DNA of 64,000 nucleotides from positions 310,001 to 374,000 of the forward strand of contig NZ_OY763919.1 of NCBI RefSeq assembly GCF_963667735.1, read 5' to 3'. This document shows, piece after piece, positions 1 to 9,715 of the stretch. Source of the stretch: an uncultured Methanoregula sp. (GTDB lineage Archaea > Halobacteriota > Methanomicrobia > Methanomicrobiales > Methanospirillaceae). The notes below the pieces were generated by a model, which had not been told where the DNA came from, ran no database searches, and saw only the letters and a list, made by a program, of their open reading frames with translations. Within the stretch, counting starts at the first letter, position 1, and each line of letters begins with the position of its first letter. A program made the position numbers and the translations under genes.

Positions 1-469
1 TGTGGACTATAACAATCCTGCACAACTCGTCGGCATCCGCAGGTCGAAGATCGGGTTCGTATTCCAGCAGTTCAACCTCCTGCCCTACCTCACGGCCCAG
101 GAGAACGTCGAGTACCCCCTCCTCTTCAATTACCACAATCCGGAAGACCGGGCCCGTGCAGCAGCCGAACTGCTCCGGTGCGTCGGGCTGCACGACCGCC
201 GGGCTCACCATCCGTCGGAGCTGAGCGGGGGCGAACAGCAGCGGGTATCGATAGCCCGGGCCCTCGTCAACAATCCTCCGATCATATTTGCCGACGAGCC
301 GACCGGGAACCTCGACCAGAAGACGAGCGAGGAGATCTTCCGGCTGATGAGATCCATCAGCCAGGAGAAGAAGACAACGTTCTTTATCGTCACCCATGAG
401 CGGGACTTCGGGGCCTATGCGGACCGGTCGTTCCAGCTCAGGGACGGGGAAGTGATCGACACATGGTAA
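1..469 (+). CDS. ABC transporter ATP-binding protein, MacB/LolD type (5' partial)
   Basis: ATPase subunit of a MacB/LolD-class ABC system, which uses ATP to drive mechanical export or lipoprotein-handling work at the membrane. The window opens inside the gene, so the Walker A part is missing. Visible in order are the Q-loop (VFQQFNLLPYL), the signature LSGGEQQRVSIARAL, Walker B IIFADEPTGNLD and the H-loop FIVTHE. The EPTGNLD form of Walker B is typical of the LolD/MacB/FtsE group. The 3' end overlaps the next gene by 7 bases, so the two are co-translated with the permease downstream. The substrate cannot be told from sequence. Confidence 0.93.
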   Translation, partial: VDYNNPAQLVGIRRSKIGFVFQQFNLLPYLTAQENVEYPLLFNYHNPEDRARAAAELLRCVGLHDRRAHHPSELSGGEQQRVSIARALVNNPPIIFADEPTGNLDQKTSEEIFRLMRSISQEKKTTFFIVTHERDFGAYADRSFQLRDGEVIDTW

Positions 470-1677
470 AACTCCTGGATTATGCAAAACTCTCCGCCCG
501 GCAGCTCCAGAAAAAACGGACCCGGGTGCTCCTGACCGCCATCGGCATTGCAATCGGTATCGCGGCCGTTGTCGGGATCATCTCGCTCGGGGAAGGGATC
601 CGTTACCAGGCCATCGAGACCGTAAAGCAGCAGTCGGATCTCTCGCTCATCGAAGTCACAGGCGCGGTCCGGGACGGAACCGTCATCCCCATCACGGAGT
701 CCAAGGTAGCGCTCATACGAACCATTCCCCATGCGGATTCGGCAGGCCCGGTGTACCGGGCCTCGTTCTCAACGCTCCGTCAGACATATCTCGGAGTAAC
801 CGGGATCAGCGGCGAAGATTTTTCCAGGATCTTCAGGCCCTCGTATTCCTCGGGGACCTTTCCCGAACCCGGTTCAAACCAGGTTCTCCTGGGATACGAC
901 ATTGCAGAAAAACTCCGGAAGTACGAGGGTATCCGGCCGGGCGACCAGTTCACGGTCGTGATACGGGAATACGATGCAAGCGGCGCCCCGCAGGACCGCA
1001 AACTCTCGATACGTACAAGCGGTGTTCTCAGGGAGAGGGGGGACTCGCTCGACAACATGGTGATCATGGACCCCGATGCTGTAAAAGGAATGTCTGACGG
1101 GGATACTGCCTACAGTTCCGTCTACATCCGCGTCGACGATCCGGAACATGTCTTCTCTGTGGTCGGCGAAGTCCAGTCGCTCGGGCTCTCGGCCTCGGGG
1201 GCGTTCCAGCAGATCGAGTCCGTGAACCGGTTCATGGACCTTGTCATCCTCTTCCTCTCCCTCTTTGCAGCCATCTCGCTCGTGATAGGTGCGCTCATGA
1301 TCGTCAACACCATGGTCATGTCCGTGTACGAGCGGACCCGCGAGATCGGCGTGAGCATGGCTGTCGGGGCCTCCAGAGGAGATGTCATGACGCTCATCCT
1401 GCTGGAATGTTTCTATATCGGGATCATCGGGGGACTGCTTGGCGATCTTCTCGGGATCGCGTTCTCATTCTGTCTTAACACGCTCGGGAAATCCTACCTG
1501 ATGGCCCAGATGGGCGATCTCTTCTCCGGGTTTGCACGCTACGATCTCACGATCGTAACCCCGCAAATCCTCGTCCTGGGATTCCTTGTCGCAGTCCTTC
1601 TCTCGCTTTTGTCGGGATTGTATCCTGCACTGAAAGCTGCCGGGCTCGACCCGGTCGAGGCCATCCATCACACGTGA
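463..1677 (+). CDS. ABC transporter permease, MacB/FtsX family
   Basis: Permease partner of the preceding ATPase. It is 404 residues, usual for MacB-type permeases. One membrane segment lies near residues 22-44, then a roughly 220-residue extracytoplasmic domain, then three C-terminal helices (about residues 262-290, 305-335 and 360-395). The conserved FtsX stretch with the motif YERTREIGVSMAVGAS sits between the first two C-terminal helices. ATG at 463 overlaps the upstream stop. Its role is inferred as export or membrane-remodelling; the cargo is unknown. Confidence 0.93.
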   Translation: MVKLLDYAKLSARQLQKKRTRVLLTAIGIAIGIAAVVGIISLGEGIRYQAIETVKQQSDLSLIEVTGAVRDGTVIPITESKVALIRTIPHADSAGPVYRASFSTLRQTYLGVTGISGEDFSRIFRPSYSSGTFPEPGSNQVLLGYDIAEKLRKYEGIRPGDQFTVVIREYDASGAPQDRKLSIRTSGVLRERGDSLDNMVIMDPDAVKGMSDGDTAYSSVYIRVDDPEHVFSVVGEVQSLGLSASGAFQQIESVNRFMDLVILFLSLFAAISLVIGALMIVNTMVMSVYERTREIGVSMAVGASRGDVMTLILLECFYIGIIGGLLGDLLGIAFSFCLNTLGKSYLMAQMGDLFSGFARYDLTIVTPQILVLGFLVAVLLSLLSGLYPALKAAGLDPVEAIHHT

Positions 1678-1756
1678 TACCATGATCCACAAACCCGGCA
1701 TCCGGGATCCAAAAACCCTGTCAGAAAACCGCAGGATACAACGAGATGATCCAAAC

Positions 1757-2842
1757 ATGATGCAAAAAAAGAATCCCGCACCACGGCTCCACGCACTGAC
1801 GGCCCTCATTGTTCTTGGCCTGGTCCTCGCTGCCGTGGCAGTATCCGGCTGCACAACCGCACCGGTCGCATCCAGGCCACCGGCAACATCCGCAACGCCG
1901 TATGTTACAACCCCGGTTGTGGTGAAAACCACCGTACCGGCTTACACGGTTCCCGTCCAGCGGATCATTGTCACGAACGCGAATTCTGCAGAACTGCTGA
2001 TCGCGATCGGGGCAAAAGACCGGATCGTCGGAGTCTCCGATACGGTGAAGAATCACCCGGTTCTCGGGCCGCAGTTTGCAAACGTCCCGAGCATCGGCTC
2101 CTGGCAGACCCCGGACGTAGAGACGCTCCTCTCGCTTCACCCGGATGTCGTGATCTGCTATTCGAGTTACCTGCCAAAAAATGTCGATAAGATCACTGCC
2201 GCGGGAGTCACCCTCCTCCCCATCGATGCCTACAAGATCGATACGATGGGCGCCGATACAAAAAAACTGGGGCAGATCACCGGCAGGGAAAAAGAAGCTG
2301 CGGAATATGTATCGTTCCTTGAAAAATACGAAAATGTCATCCAGACCCGCACGGCCGGACTGCGGGACGAGGAGATGCCACGAGTATATTTCGAATCTTA
2401 TTCCGATTATTCCACCCTGACCGGGGGATCGGGGGCGGACTCGCTCCTGGCCATGGCAGGGGGCAGGAATATCGCAGGACTGCTGCCGGTCTCGTCGCCG
2501 AAAGTGAACGCCGAATGGCTGGTTGCCGAAGATCCCAAGGTCATCATCAAAACAATTGCCTCCTCCACAAAAGACCAGGATCTGAAAGGGCTGCAGGAGA
2601 AGATACGCAGCCGGACGGGGCTTGGGAATATCAGCGCAGTGAAAAACAATCGCGTGTACGTCATCTCGAACGACATCGTATACGGGCCCCGGGCAATTAT
2701 CGGAGCATTATATATTGCCAGGATCCTTCATTCGGAAAAATTTGCCGATATCCTGCCTGAAAAAATACTCGATGACTACGCGGGACGCTTTGCGCCGGGC
2801 ACCAATACCACGTCGTGCATGTACCCGGAAAATACCGGATGA
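1757..2842 (+). CDS. BtuF/FepB-like periplasmic binding lipoprotein
   Basis: Substrate-binding lipoprotein of the cobalamin/iron-siderophore ABC importer class (periplasmic binding protein-like II, BtuF fold). The N-terminus has a basic n-region, a hydrophobic core and the lipobox VAVSGC, followed by a Pro/Thr-rich linker that would tether the domain outside the cell. Binding-domain features include NANSAELLIAIGAKDRIVGV and LLSLHPDVVICY, the usual spacing of this family. ATG at 1757 is chosen because it puts the signal peptide at the N-terminus; an in-frame ATG at 1682 would add 25 unlikely residues. No BtuC or BtuD partner is adjacent. Ligand (cobalamin or chelated iron) is not decidable. 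Confidence 0.88.
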   Translation: MMQKKNPAPRLHALTALIVLGLVLAAVAVSGCTTAPVASRPPATSATPYVTTPVVVKTTVPAYTVPVQRIIVTNANSAELLIAIGAKDRIVGVSDTVKNHPVLGPQFANVPSIGSWQTPDVETLLSLHPDVVICYSSYLPKNVDKITAAGVTLLPIDAYKIDTMGADTKKLGQITGREKEAAEYVSFLEKYENVIQTRTAGLRDEEMPRVYFESYSDYSTLTGGSGADSLLAMAGGRNIAGLLPVSSPKVNAEWLVAEDPKVIIKTIASSTKDQDLKGLQEKIRSRTGLGNISAVKNNRVYVISNDIVYGPRAIIGALYIARILHSEKFADILPEKILDDYAGRFAPGTNTTSCMYPENTG

Positions 2843-2848
2843 GAACAC

Positions 2849-5800
2849 ATGACACACAGGTTATCCCCCGCAATTGATCGGTCTTTGCGGCAAATCCCCG
2901 GGTATTTCGATAACCATCCGGGATTGCAGTACGGGCACCGGGTACGAAGAAAAACTGAGCGTCTGAACTCGGGATCCATTATTCCATCGGCTGCTGTTCT
3001 ATTGCTGCTCATTGCAGGACTCCTCCTGCTGGTCCCGGTCGTCCATGCAAATACGTACGAAGGGGGCATCCCGCTCACGACTGAGAAGAAGGGAATGGTA
3101 ACCGGTGGTCTCTGGTACGATGCCTACCCGGGATTCTCCACATCTGCCCAGAAATATTTCGTTCTCCCAAAACATACGACCATTGACTGGGCAAGGGTGT
3201 ATGTCGGCGTCTATTGCGGTCACAAGCAGAACAATTACCCGGGCATCGCCCACGTCTCACTCGACCCGGACGGGAGCGGCAGCTTCGCAACCACGCTCGG
3301 GGATGAAAATCTCAATGTTCCCTACACCTATCCGGGAACGGGAGGATCCGGGCCGGTTTATGTGAACGATCACTGCAACCGGGTCACCAGCGATTACCTC
3401 ATGTGGTATGATGTCGGGGACAAATTGTCCGACAAGCCTGTCGGGGTGAGCGTGAAAACGGAAAAAACCGGCGCATCTTCCTTCGATGGCCGCATCAAAT
3501 TCATCGCGCTCGTAGTTGCGTACAATGACGATGACCACGACATCGTATACTACTGGGTCAACCAGGGACACGATCCCCTCAACTCCGAAGACAACAACGG
3601 GTATTCCGGCGAGACTACCTTTGGCACATCCTCGGTAATCACCGAGAACGACGAGGAAGAAGAGAACCTGGAGGCAACCTTATCCACCCTGTACATGGCA
3701 AGCGTTGACGGGAAATATACATTCAACGGCGAGGAGTTGCCCGGGGATACGCCTCGCGGCGCATACTTCGGGTTCAATAAATGGGATGTCAAGGATCAGA
3801 TAATTACCGGTGACGACAGCACGCTCAAGTACGAAGAATCAGGAACATATTACAAAATCCCCCTGGCACTCCTGACGGTCCGCCTCCCGGAGCGCGATGC
3901 AGGTACCCTGGAAGTGACGTCGGAACCGCCGGGGGCACAGATCCTGCTGGACGGCGAAGTATCCGACAGGGTGACGAATGCAACGATTACCGGTGTCGGC
4001 ACCGGGGAACACACCGTTGAAATCGACATGGCAGGTAACGGAAGTTACAAAAATCCCAAACCGGCAACCGTTGTCATCACGAGGAACGGAATATCGAGCG
4101 TGAATTTCCGGCTCTCATCGATCAATGGATCGATCTCGATTAGCTCGGAGCCCAAGGGGGCATGGGTATACCTGGACGGGGTAAACCAGTCAATTCAGAC
4201 AGATACCACGCTCGATGATGCACTGGCCGGAAACCACACAGTAACCCTGAAAAAAGCCGGGTTCGAAGATCGGGAGATACCGGTCACGGTGGGAAAAGAG
4301 AGACCGGGATCGATTGCCGAAACGCTCATCCCCCTCTCATCGAATTCAACCGCATCGGCCGGCACCGGATCCGGCACCAGCGGGTATAGTGGCACAGCGC
4401 TCTCGTTATACCGTCATGGGGTCGTCAATGGCGGGCTCGTCATCGCAAACGCGAGTGCGTATTCCGGGCTGCTCGAAAAGGATATCCGCAAAACATATCC
4501 TGTAACCATAAATCTCCCGAAAAATGCCACGGTGAAAGATGCAAGGCTGTACGTGTACACGACCTGGAGCTACAATACTGCCGATCTCAAGGGAAAACCG
4601 GCATCGATCCGGGTGGATTATAACGACAATCTCCTGACCCGGGAACGAAGTTATCTCGACCGTAAAGGATCCGGCACCTATGATTACCCGGTCGAAACTC
4701 ACTGTTACACGCTTGACAACCGTGCGATCCAGAACGGCATTACGCAGATAACCGTGGTGAACACCGGCCAGGGCAAAGATACATTTGCCGTTTACGGGGT
4801 TCTCCTGGTGATCGTGTATGAAGATCCATCAAAACCTCCCATGGAATACTGGATAGGGGAAGGTGCGGACATGGTCTATGCCAACAAGGAATTCCAGACA
4901 GATACCGCACGTGCAACAACCCGGATGGATTTCCCGGGCCAGGTCAGTTCTCCGGATCTTACGCGAGGATCCCTGATAGCTGTCAGTACTGCTTCCTCAG
5001 GCAGTCCCGGCGACGACAACGGGATCACATTCAATAACATCGGCTGGACCAATGCCCTGACCGGCGGATCGTCTGCGATAAGCATGGCAAGGTTCGATGT
5101 GGCGGGATCCGTTCTCCCCGCGGACAACACGGCAACCATCCAGAGCCGGGCTGCACAGGACAAAGGCGATTACATGGAGAACCGCAATATCATCCTGGTT
5201 CTCGAGTCCGATATCCGGAATGGAACTGAGGATATCCCGATCGCATTCTCTGATGTCAAACGCAATGATAACAGCACGGTTGCCCGCCAGGATCCAACCA
5301 ATGATACCATGCTGGCACCGGCAGAATCCGGGCCGATCGAAGAGAATCTCGATCCGGCGAAAAAAACGTATACGGTCAGGGTTCTCTCGAATCCCCCGGG
5401 TGGCGTCATTTCCATCGATTACCGGTACAGCGGAAAGACTACCCCCGGAACAATTGAGCCCCTGGCGGGAGGTAATCATACGATCACGGTTGAGCTGGAA
5501 GGATTCAAACCTGCCGAGCAGAAAGTCTTCATAACGAACAACGAGACCCTGAAATTCGCGCTCAATGTGAGCGGGTCGCCGGTATTTGAAAAACTGAAGA
5601 TTAATGATAATTCCGAGGCTCTTCTCGACCAGGAGTACTATGGCGGGGTTTTTGTGGATTCGAATCCGGGTAACGCCAATATCTATGTTGACGGGAAAAA
5701 AACCACGCTTGTCACCCCGAGCGTCGTGTATGGCCTTAACGAGGGGAAACATACCGTCAAGGTGATGATTGGCTCCGGTACGAAAAAAGTGGAGTTCCCT

Positions 5801-6544
5801 ATAGAAACAAAGGATGTTTTCGTTGATGACGGAACGATCACGCCGGTCTCGTTCTCGATAAGCGAAAACCCGTACCTCCTCAACATATCGGTCATCTCGG
5901 ACGAGTTTAACGGGTCCGAATTCACTCTTAACGGGATGAGGACGAAATATAAAATTCCTGCGAATCTGAACCTGCAATATTCATCGGAAAATTTCGTTGC
6001 GATACAAAAGGATAATACCTACATCTCAGTCCCGCTTGTTATCTACAATTCAGTTGAGCAGCCCCAGGTACTCCAGTCTAAAAGCACATCCTTCCACAAT
6101 CTCTATGTCGAATCCGAACCTTCGGGTTCAGATATTTTTGTTGACGGGTATTCCACCGGGTATTCAACCCCGTACCTGATCCGGAACCTGTCGGAAGGCA
6201 CCCATGTGGTTTTTGTCACCAAATCCGGGTACGTTCCTCTTTCCAGTACAGTACGGGTCAGCACCGAAGATGTTGTCCGGCGCTTTGTTCTTGAGGAATA
6301 CCTCAACGGGAGACTGAAAGTCACCAGTGTTCCTGACGGCGGGAAGATTTACCTCAACAACAAGGATACCGGAGAGAAGACCCCCTTCACGTTCCAGTAC
6401 ATGCAGGCAGGGCATTATACAATCAAAGTTGTCCAGAACAAGACCCAGGCAATCGAGGAGGATGTTATCATTGAGCCGGGCTTTGTACGGGAAGTAAATC
6501 TTACCCTCAAAAAGAAAGGCAGTGCAAAATACGGTATAACATAA
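2849..6544 (+). CDS. Secreted DUF3344 / PEGA-repeat surface protein
   Basis: A 1231-residue extracytoplasmic protein. A hydrophobic segment (about residues 48-70, ending VVHA) acts as signal peptide or anchor, so the first 45 residues may be untranslated. Two DUF3344 domains are visible (about 72-340 and 517-810, each opening with a GxVNGGL/GMVTGGL-type motif). PEGA domains, small beta units with the pattern SxPxGAxIxxDG then GxHTV, start near residues 351, 426, 840, 930, 1081 and 1152. PEGA and DUF3344 proteins are common on the surface of Methanomicrobia and probably serve cell-envelope display or adhesion. It begins 6 bases after the upstream lipoprotein. Exact function unknown. Confidence 0.85.
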   Translation: MTHRLSPAIDRSLRQIPGYFDNHPGLQYGHRVRRKTERLNSGSIIPSAAVLLLLIAGLLLLVPVVHANTYEGGIPLTTEKKGMVTGGLWYDAYPGFSTSAQKYFVLPKHTTIDWARVYVGVYCGHKQNNYPGIAHVSLDPDGSGSFATTLGDENLNVPYTYPGTGGSGPVYVNDHCNRVTSDYLMWYDVGDKLSDKPVGVSVKTEKTGASSFDGRIKFIALVVAYNDDDHDIVYYWVNQGHDPLNSEDNNGYSGETTFGTSSVITENDEEEENLEATLSTLYMASVDGKYTFNGEELPGDTPRGAYFGFNKWDVKDQIITGDDSTLKYEESGTYYKIPLALLTVRLPERDAGTLEVTSEPPGAQILLDGEVSDRVTNATITGVGTGEHTVEIDMAGNGSYKNPKPATVVITRNGISSVNFRLSSINGSISISSEPKGAWVYLDGVNQSIQTDTTLDDALAGNHTVTLKKAGFEDREIPVTVGKERPGSIAETLIPLSSNSTASAGTGSGTSGYSGTALSLYRHGVVNGGLVIANASAYSGLLEKDIRKTYPVTINLPKNATVKDARLYVYTTWSYNTADLKGKPASIRVDYNDNLLTRERSYLDRKGSGTYDYPVETHCYTLDNRAIQNGITQITVVNTGQGKDTFAVYGVLLVIVYEDPSKPPMEYWIGEGADMVYANKEFQTDTARATTRMDFPGQVSSPDLTRGSLIAVSTASSGSPGDDNGITFNNIGWTNALTGGSSAISMARFDVAGSVLPADNTATIQSRAAQDKGDYMENRNIILVLESDIRNGTEDIPIAFSDVKRNDNSTVARQDPTNDTMLAPAESGPIEENLDPAKKTYTVRVLSNPPGGVISIDYRYSGKTTPGTIEPLAGGNHTITVELEGFKPAEQKVFITNNETLKFALNVSGSPVFEKLKINDNSEALLDQEYYGGVFVDSNPGNANIYVDGKKTTLVTPSVVYGLNEGKHTVKVMIGSGTKKVEFPIETKDVFVDDGTITPVSFSISENPYLLNISVISDEFNGSEFTLNGMRTKYKIPANLNLQYSSENFVAIQKDNTYISVPLVIYNSVEQPQVLQSKSTSFHNLYVESEPSGSDIFVDGYSTGYSTPYLIRNLSEGTHVVFVTKSGYVPLSSTVRVSTEDVVRRFVLEEYLNGRLKVTSVPDGGKIYLNNKDTGEKTPFTFQYMQAGHYTIKVVQNKTQAIEEDVIIEPGFVREVNLTLKKKGSAKYGIT

Positions 6545-7055
6545 GATCCGACAACGGTCAACGGTCAGCGGTCGCGTTCAATAGCAGGGGATAACCAAAG
6601 GAGATTTGCATTTGCCCGGCAGGACGACCCGCCCATTGATCATTGGCAAAACATATCGTGATCGTCAGTTGGACACAGAGGAGAGATTTTTTATTTTGAG
6701 AACTCTTTTTTAAAAAGTGATACAAAAATGTAAAATTTTTATACTAAAATTTCCAACAGATATAGGGTGATGACCAGCAACACCATCGCCTCACTCTCAT
6801 TTCGACAATCCAAGATTCCAGATGCATGTCCACTAAGAATCAAAATCATAAAACACCAACGTTATTTTTTATTTTCATATTAAATCATACGAAATGAAAA
6901 AAGTTTATTAATATCCTGACCTTAACTGTATCCGGGGTGATGATACCGGTTCACTTCATCTGCCAACCAGATACCCTAACCGGCCGGTTGAAGCGCGCTA
7001 TCGGTAATCATCCCTTTTAAGAGGAAAATTCTCATGTATCGGAGTTGAAAACCAG
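6545..7055. other. AT-rich intergenic region
   Basis: No convincing gene on either strand. The first 60 bases carry three imperfect CGGTCA/CGGTCG repeats. From 6690 onward the sequence is very AT-rich with T-runs usable as terminators for the surface-protein gene. A TATA-like TTTATTAATA near 6904 could serve the small lysine-rich gene that follows. Confidence 0.5.
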
Positions 7056-7217
7056 ATGGTTGAAACCAAGAAAAAAACCGAAGTCAAGAAACCGGAACCC
7101 AGGAAAACCGAACCAAAAAAAGCAGAGATCAAAAAGCCAGAGCCAAAAAAGGCAGACCCAAAGAAAGTCTCACCGGCAAAGACGGCAGCAAAACCTGCGG
7201 CAAAACCCAGAAAATGA
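7056..7217 (+). CDS. Small Lys/Pro-rich basic protein (53 aa)
   Basis: Predicted 53-residue protein made almost wholly of Lys, Pro, Glu and Ala, with short imperfect repeats of the form KKPEPKKAE. The ATG at 7056 is preceded by a plausible ribosome-binding site (GGAG at 7041-7044). It resembles the lysine-rich tails of histone H1-like proteins and could bind nucleic acid, but that rests on composition alone. It stands alone in a gene-poor stretch. The reading frame on the other strand (a Phe/Gly-rich translation) is a shadow. Confidence 0.5.
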   Translation: MVETKKKTEVKKPEPRKTEPKKAEIKKPEPKKADPKKVSPAKTAAKPAAKPRK

Positions 7218-7837
7218 TTTTTCGCAGAGCACATGCGGTATTGCCGTGATTTGAAAAACCGCTGCCAGTAATACCCCGATCATCGGAAGGACCCCGGGGG
7301 CGTACCCGGGAGTACCTCCCAGAATCGCCCTATACGGGCTCTGATTCTCATCCATCGTTCCGGAAAACCCAGCAATGGACCCCGTTTTATCGGTCACTCC
7401 GGATTCTCCCGTAACTTCCGCATCCTGCCGATCCGCGCGCGGAAACAGGGCCTGATAATCGCACGTATCGTGCGTACATTCGCAACCGGAAACAGAGGGT
7501 AATTACGGCTGTCGCGGACGGCCGGAGCCCATGGGAACGCAATAGCGGGACATTTTTTTCCGGCAGAGCATTTTACCGCAAAAACCCTCGCGGCCCGGGT
7601 CTGAGCCCGGCATTCCTGCTGCACAGGACGTGCCATGGATCGAATTTCCTGAGACCGGCCCCCGGGTTCACGACAATGTCGTTTGCAAGAGAGGTACTGT
7701 AAAATTGGTACCTGAACAATGCCCCAAAAAATTTTAATTTTTTATATATCCTTCAAACCTGATAACCAAAGAACAACATTCTTAACATCTCTGGTGCTAC
7801 ACATTTGTATAATTGTAACAACCACTCTGGTGAAATC
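7218..7837. other. Intergenic region upstream of cbiM
   Basis: About 620 bases without a supported gene. The minus-strand reading frame at 7394-7636 has no family features and no ribosome-binding site. The last 110 bases are AT-rich and hold the promoter of the cobalt transporter. I looked for a cobalamin riboswitch and saw no B12-box. Confidence 0.5.
7741..7748 (+). promoter_or_regulatory. TATA box of the cbiMNOQ operon
   Basis: TTTATATA in an AT-rich block about 90 bases before the cbiM start. Archaeal initiation would fall near 7772, leaving an untranslated leader of about 65 bases. Confidence 0.45.
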
Positions 7838-8497
7838 ATGCATATACCTGACGCATTCATTCCGATCTGGCAGGGCGCAATCTACTGGATCATAGCCCTT
7901 GTCTTTGTAGCGCTTGCCCTCCGGTGGGCGAGAAACGAGATGAACGAAGAGAAACTCCCGCTGGTCGCAGTCCTTGCTGCCGCAGTCTTCGCTCTCCAGT
8001 CCTTCAACCTCCCCGTCTCGATGGGGACAAGCGGACATCTTGTGGGCGGTGCACTCGTGGCAATCGTTCTCGGCTCGCCGTTTGCAGCTGTATTCATCTT
8101 AACCATGGTGCTCATTGTCCAGGGAGTCCTGTTCGGCGATGGCGGTATCACCACCATGGGGGCCAACATCATCAACATGGGTGTGATTGGCGGTTTTGTC
8201 GGGTTCTACTCGTTCAAAGGGATCATGGGGGTCACAAAGAGCATGCCCGTCTCGGCATTCATCGCAGCCTGGCTCGCCTGCCTGATCCCGGCCCTTGCCT
8301 GTGCAGTCGAGATGTATTTTGCCGGCACGTTCCCGCTCAAGGAAGGACTCATCGCCATGGGACTCTATCATGCAGCAATCGGGGTCATCGAAGGGTTTGT
8401 AACAGTCGCAGCCATCTACCTGATCACTGCGGCACGACCGGATCTCGTGGATACCGGAGTTAAACCTGCAGCCGCAAAGGGGGCTGGTACATCATGA
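7838..8497 (+). CDS. cbiM: Cobalt ECF transporter substrate-capture protein CbiM
   Basis: Membrane S-component that captures Co2+ for the energy-coupling-factor importer, feeding cobamide synthesis for methanogenesis. The start is set at the ATG of MHIPDAFIP because CbiM and NikM proteins begin with Met-His-Ile-Pro/Ala-Asp-Gly-like residues and the N-terminal His-2 is part of the metal site. An upstream TTG-like extension is ignored. About six hydrophobic helices follow, with the conserved stretch GTSGHLVGGALVAIVLG. cbiN overlaps the end by 4 bases. Nickel (NikM) is the alternative substrate; cobalt is favoured by the complete cbiMNOQ order. Confidence 0.93.
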   Translation: MHIPDAFIPIWQGAIYWIIALVFVALALRWARNEMNEEKLPLVAVLAAAVFALQSFNLPVSMGTSGHLVGGALVAIVLGSPFAAVFILTMVLIVQGVLFGDGGITTMGANIINMGVIGGFVGFYSFKGIMGVTKSMPVSAFIAAWLACLIPALACAVEMYFAGTFPLKEGLIAMGLYHAAIGVIEGFVTVAAIYLITAARPDLVDTGVKPAAAKGAGTS

Positions 8498-8838
8498 TGG
8501 ATAACAAAACATTCCTGATTGCCGGCATCGTCATTGCCCTCCTCATCGGTGCTGTGGCAGTCTTCATGGCCTCGGGAGATCCGGATGGTCTCGAAAGTAC
8601 AGCGCTTGTGGTCCAGGGACAAAAAACCATGACCGGCGCAACCCCGCCCGATGCCGAGATCCACGAAGACCTGAACGGCAAGTTCGCCTATTCCGCACCC
8701 ATGCCGGATTACTCCCTTGGCGAAAAGATGGGATCGGCCGGGGGCCTGATTGCCATCATCGTTGGCACGATACTTGCATTCCTCGTGGTGCTCGGGCTTG
8801 CCTACGCGATCAAGGCTGCTGCCAAACCCACAAAATAA
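8494..8838 (+). CDS. cbiN: Cobalt transporter accessory protein CbiN (PDGLE domain)
   Basis: Accessory subunit that works with CbiM in cobalt uptake. The protein is 114 residues with an N-terminal helix (residues 6-27), an external loop and a C-terminal helix (about 85-108). The diagnostic DPDGLE motif follows the first helix directly, as in the PDGLE family. Its ATG overlaps the cbiM stop, so translation is coupled. Confidence 0.92.
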   Translation: MMDNKTFLIAGIVIALLIGAVAVFMASGDPDGLESTALVVQGQKTMTGATPPDAEIHEDLNGKFAYSAPMPDYSLGEKMGSAGGLIAIIVGTILAFLVVLGLAYAIKAAAKPTK

Positions 8839-8881
8839 AACCAATAGGACTTTACCTTTTTTGAGCGCAGTTTCTATACCC

Positions 8882-9715
8882 ATGCACCTTATCGAGACCC
8901 GCGACCTCTGCTATGTTTATCCCGGGAAAGTCACGGCGCTGAACAATATCAATTTCATTGCCCCGCGAAAGGCCCGCATTGCGGTGATCGGATCGAATGG
9001 TGCAGGCAAGAGCACGCTCTTCAAGCACTTCAACGGTATCTTCAAACCAACGTCCGGTTCCGTGCTGATCCGGGGCGAACCCATCACCAAGCAGAACATA
9101 AAAGAGATCCGGAAATTCGTGGGGATCGTATTCCAGAATCCTGACGACCAGATCTTCTCTCCTACCGTTGAGCAGGATGTGGCATTCGGTCCTACGAATC
9201 TCGGGCTGGATCCGGAAACCATCCACCACCGGGTGCATGAATCCCTCAAGGTAGTGGGCATCGAACACCTGGCAGGACGGGTGCCGCATCACCTGAGCGG
9301 CGGCGAGAAGAAACGGGTGGCCATTGCCGGTGTCATTGCCATGGAGCCCGAAGTGCTCGTACTCGATGAGCCGACCGCAGGCCTGGATCCCCGGGGTGTG
9401 GCCGATCTCAATACATTCATCAATACCCTCTCATCGAAATACGGCATGACCGTCATCTTCTCCACCCACGATGTCGGGCTCGTTCCCGAGATCGCCGATT
9501 ACATTTACGTCATGGACAAAGGCAGGATCGTTGCCTGTGGAACGGTGGGTGAGATATTCGTGCAGCCGGACATGCTCAAATCCGTCCGGCTGGATGTGCC
9601 GGTACTGCCACGGATCCTTAAGTCCCTCCAGGAGAATGGCGTTGAGGTGTCGATGGCATATACCTATGCGGAAGCAGAAGAGTCCCTGCTTCGCGCCTTT
9701 GGCAAACGATCATGA
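8882..9715 (+). CDS. cbiO: Cobalt ECF transporter ATPase CbiO
   Basis: Energising ATPase of the cobalt importer, 277 residues, normal for EcfA/CbiO. Walker A GSNGAGKST, Q-loop VFQNPDDQIF (the PDDQ form is typical of ECF ATPases), signature LSGGEKKRVAIAGV, Walker B VLVLDEPTAGLD and H-loop FSTHDVG are all present. The ATG at 8882 gives the family start MHLIETRDLCYVYPG; the reading frame opens further upstream but inside cbiN. The 3' end overlaps cbiQ by 4 bases (ATGA). Confidence 0.96.
   Translation: MHLIETRDLCYVYPGKVTALNNINFIAPRKARIAVIGSNGAGKSTLFKHFNGIFKPTSGSVLIRGEPITKQNIKEIRKFVGIVFQNPDDQIFSPTVEQDVAFGPTNLGLDPETIHHRVHESLKVVGIEHLAGRVPHHLSGGEKKRVAIAGVIAMEPEVLVLDEPTAGLDPRGVADLNTFINTLSSKYGMTVIFSTHDVGLVPEIADYIYVMDKGRIVACGTVGEIFVQPDMLKSVRLDVPVLPRILKSLQENGVEVSMAYTYAEAEESLLRAFGKRS

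Noticed and set aside
4997..5977. 326-codon minus-strand frame inside the PEGA protein gene
   Set aside because: Arg/Phe/Ile-rich shadow without family features.
7394..7636. 80-codon minus-strand frame in the cbiM upstream region
   Set aside because: No ribosome-binding site, Arg-rich, not convincing.
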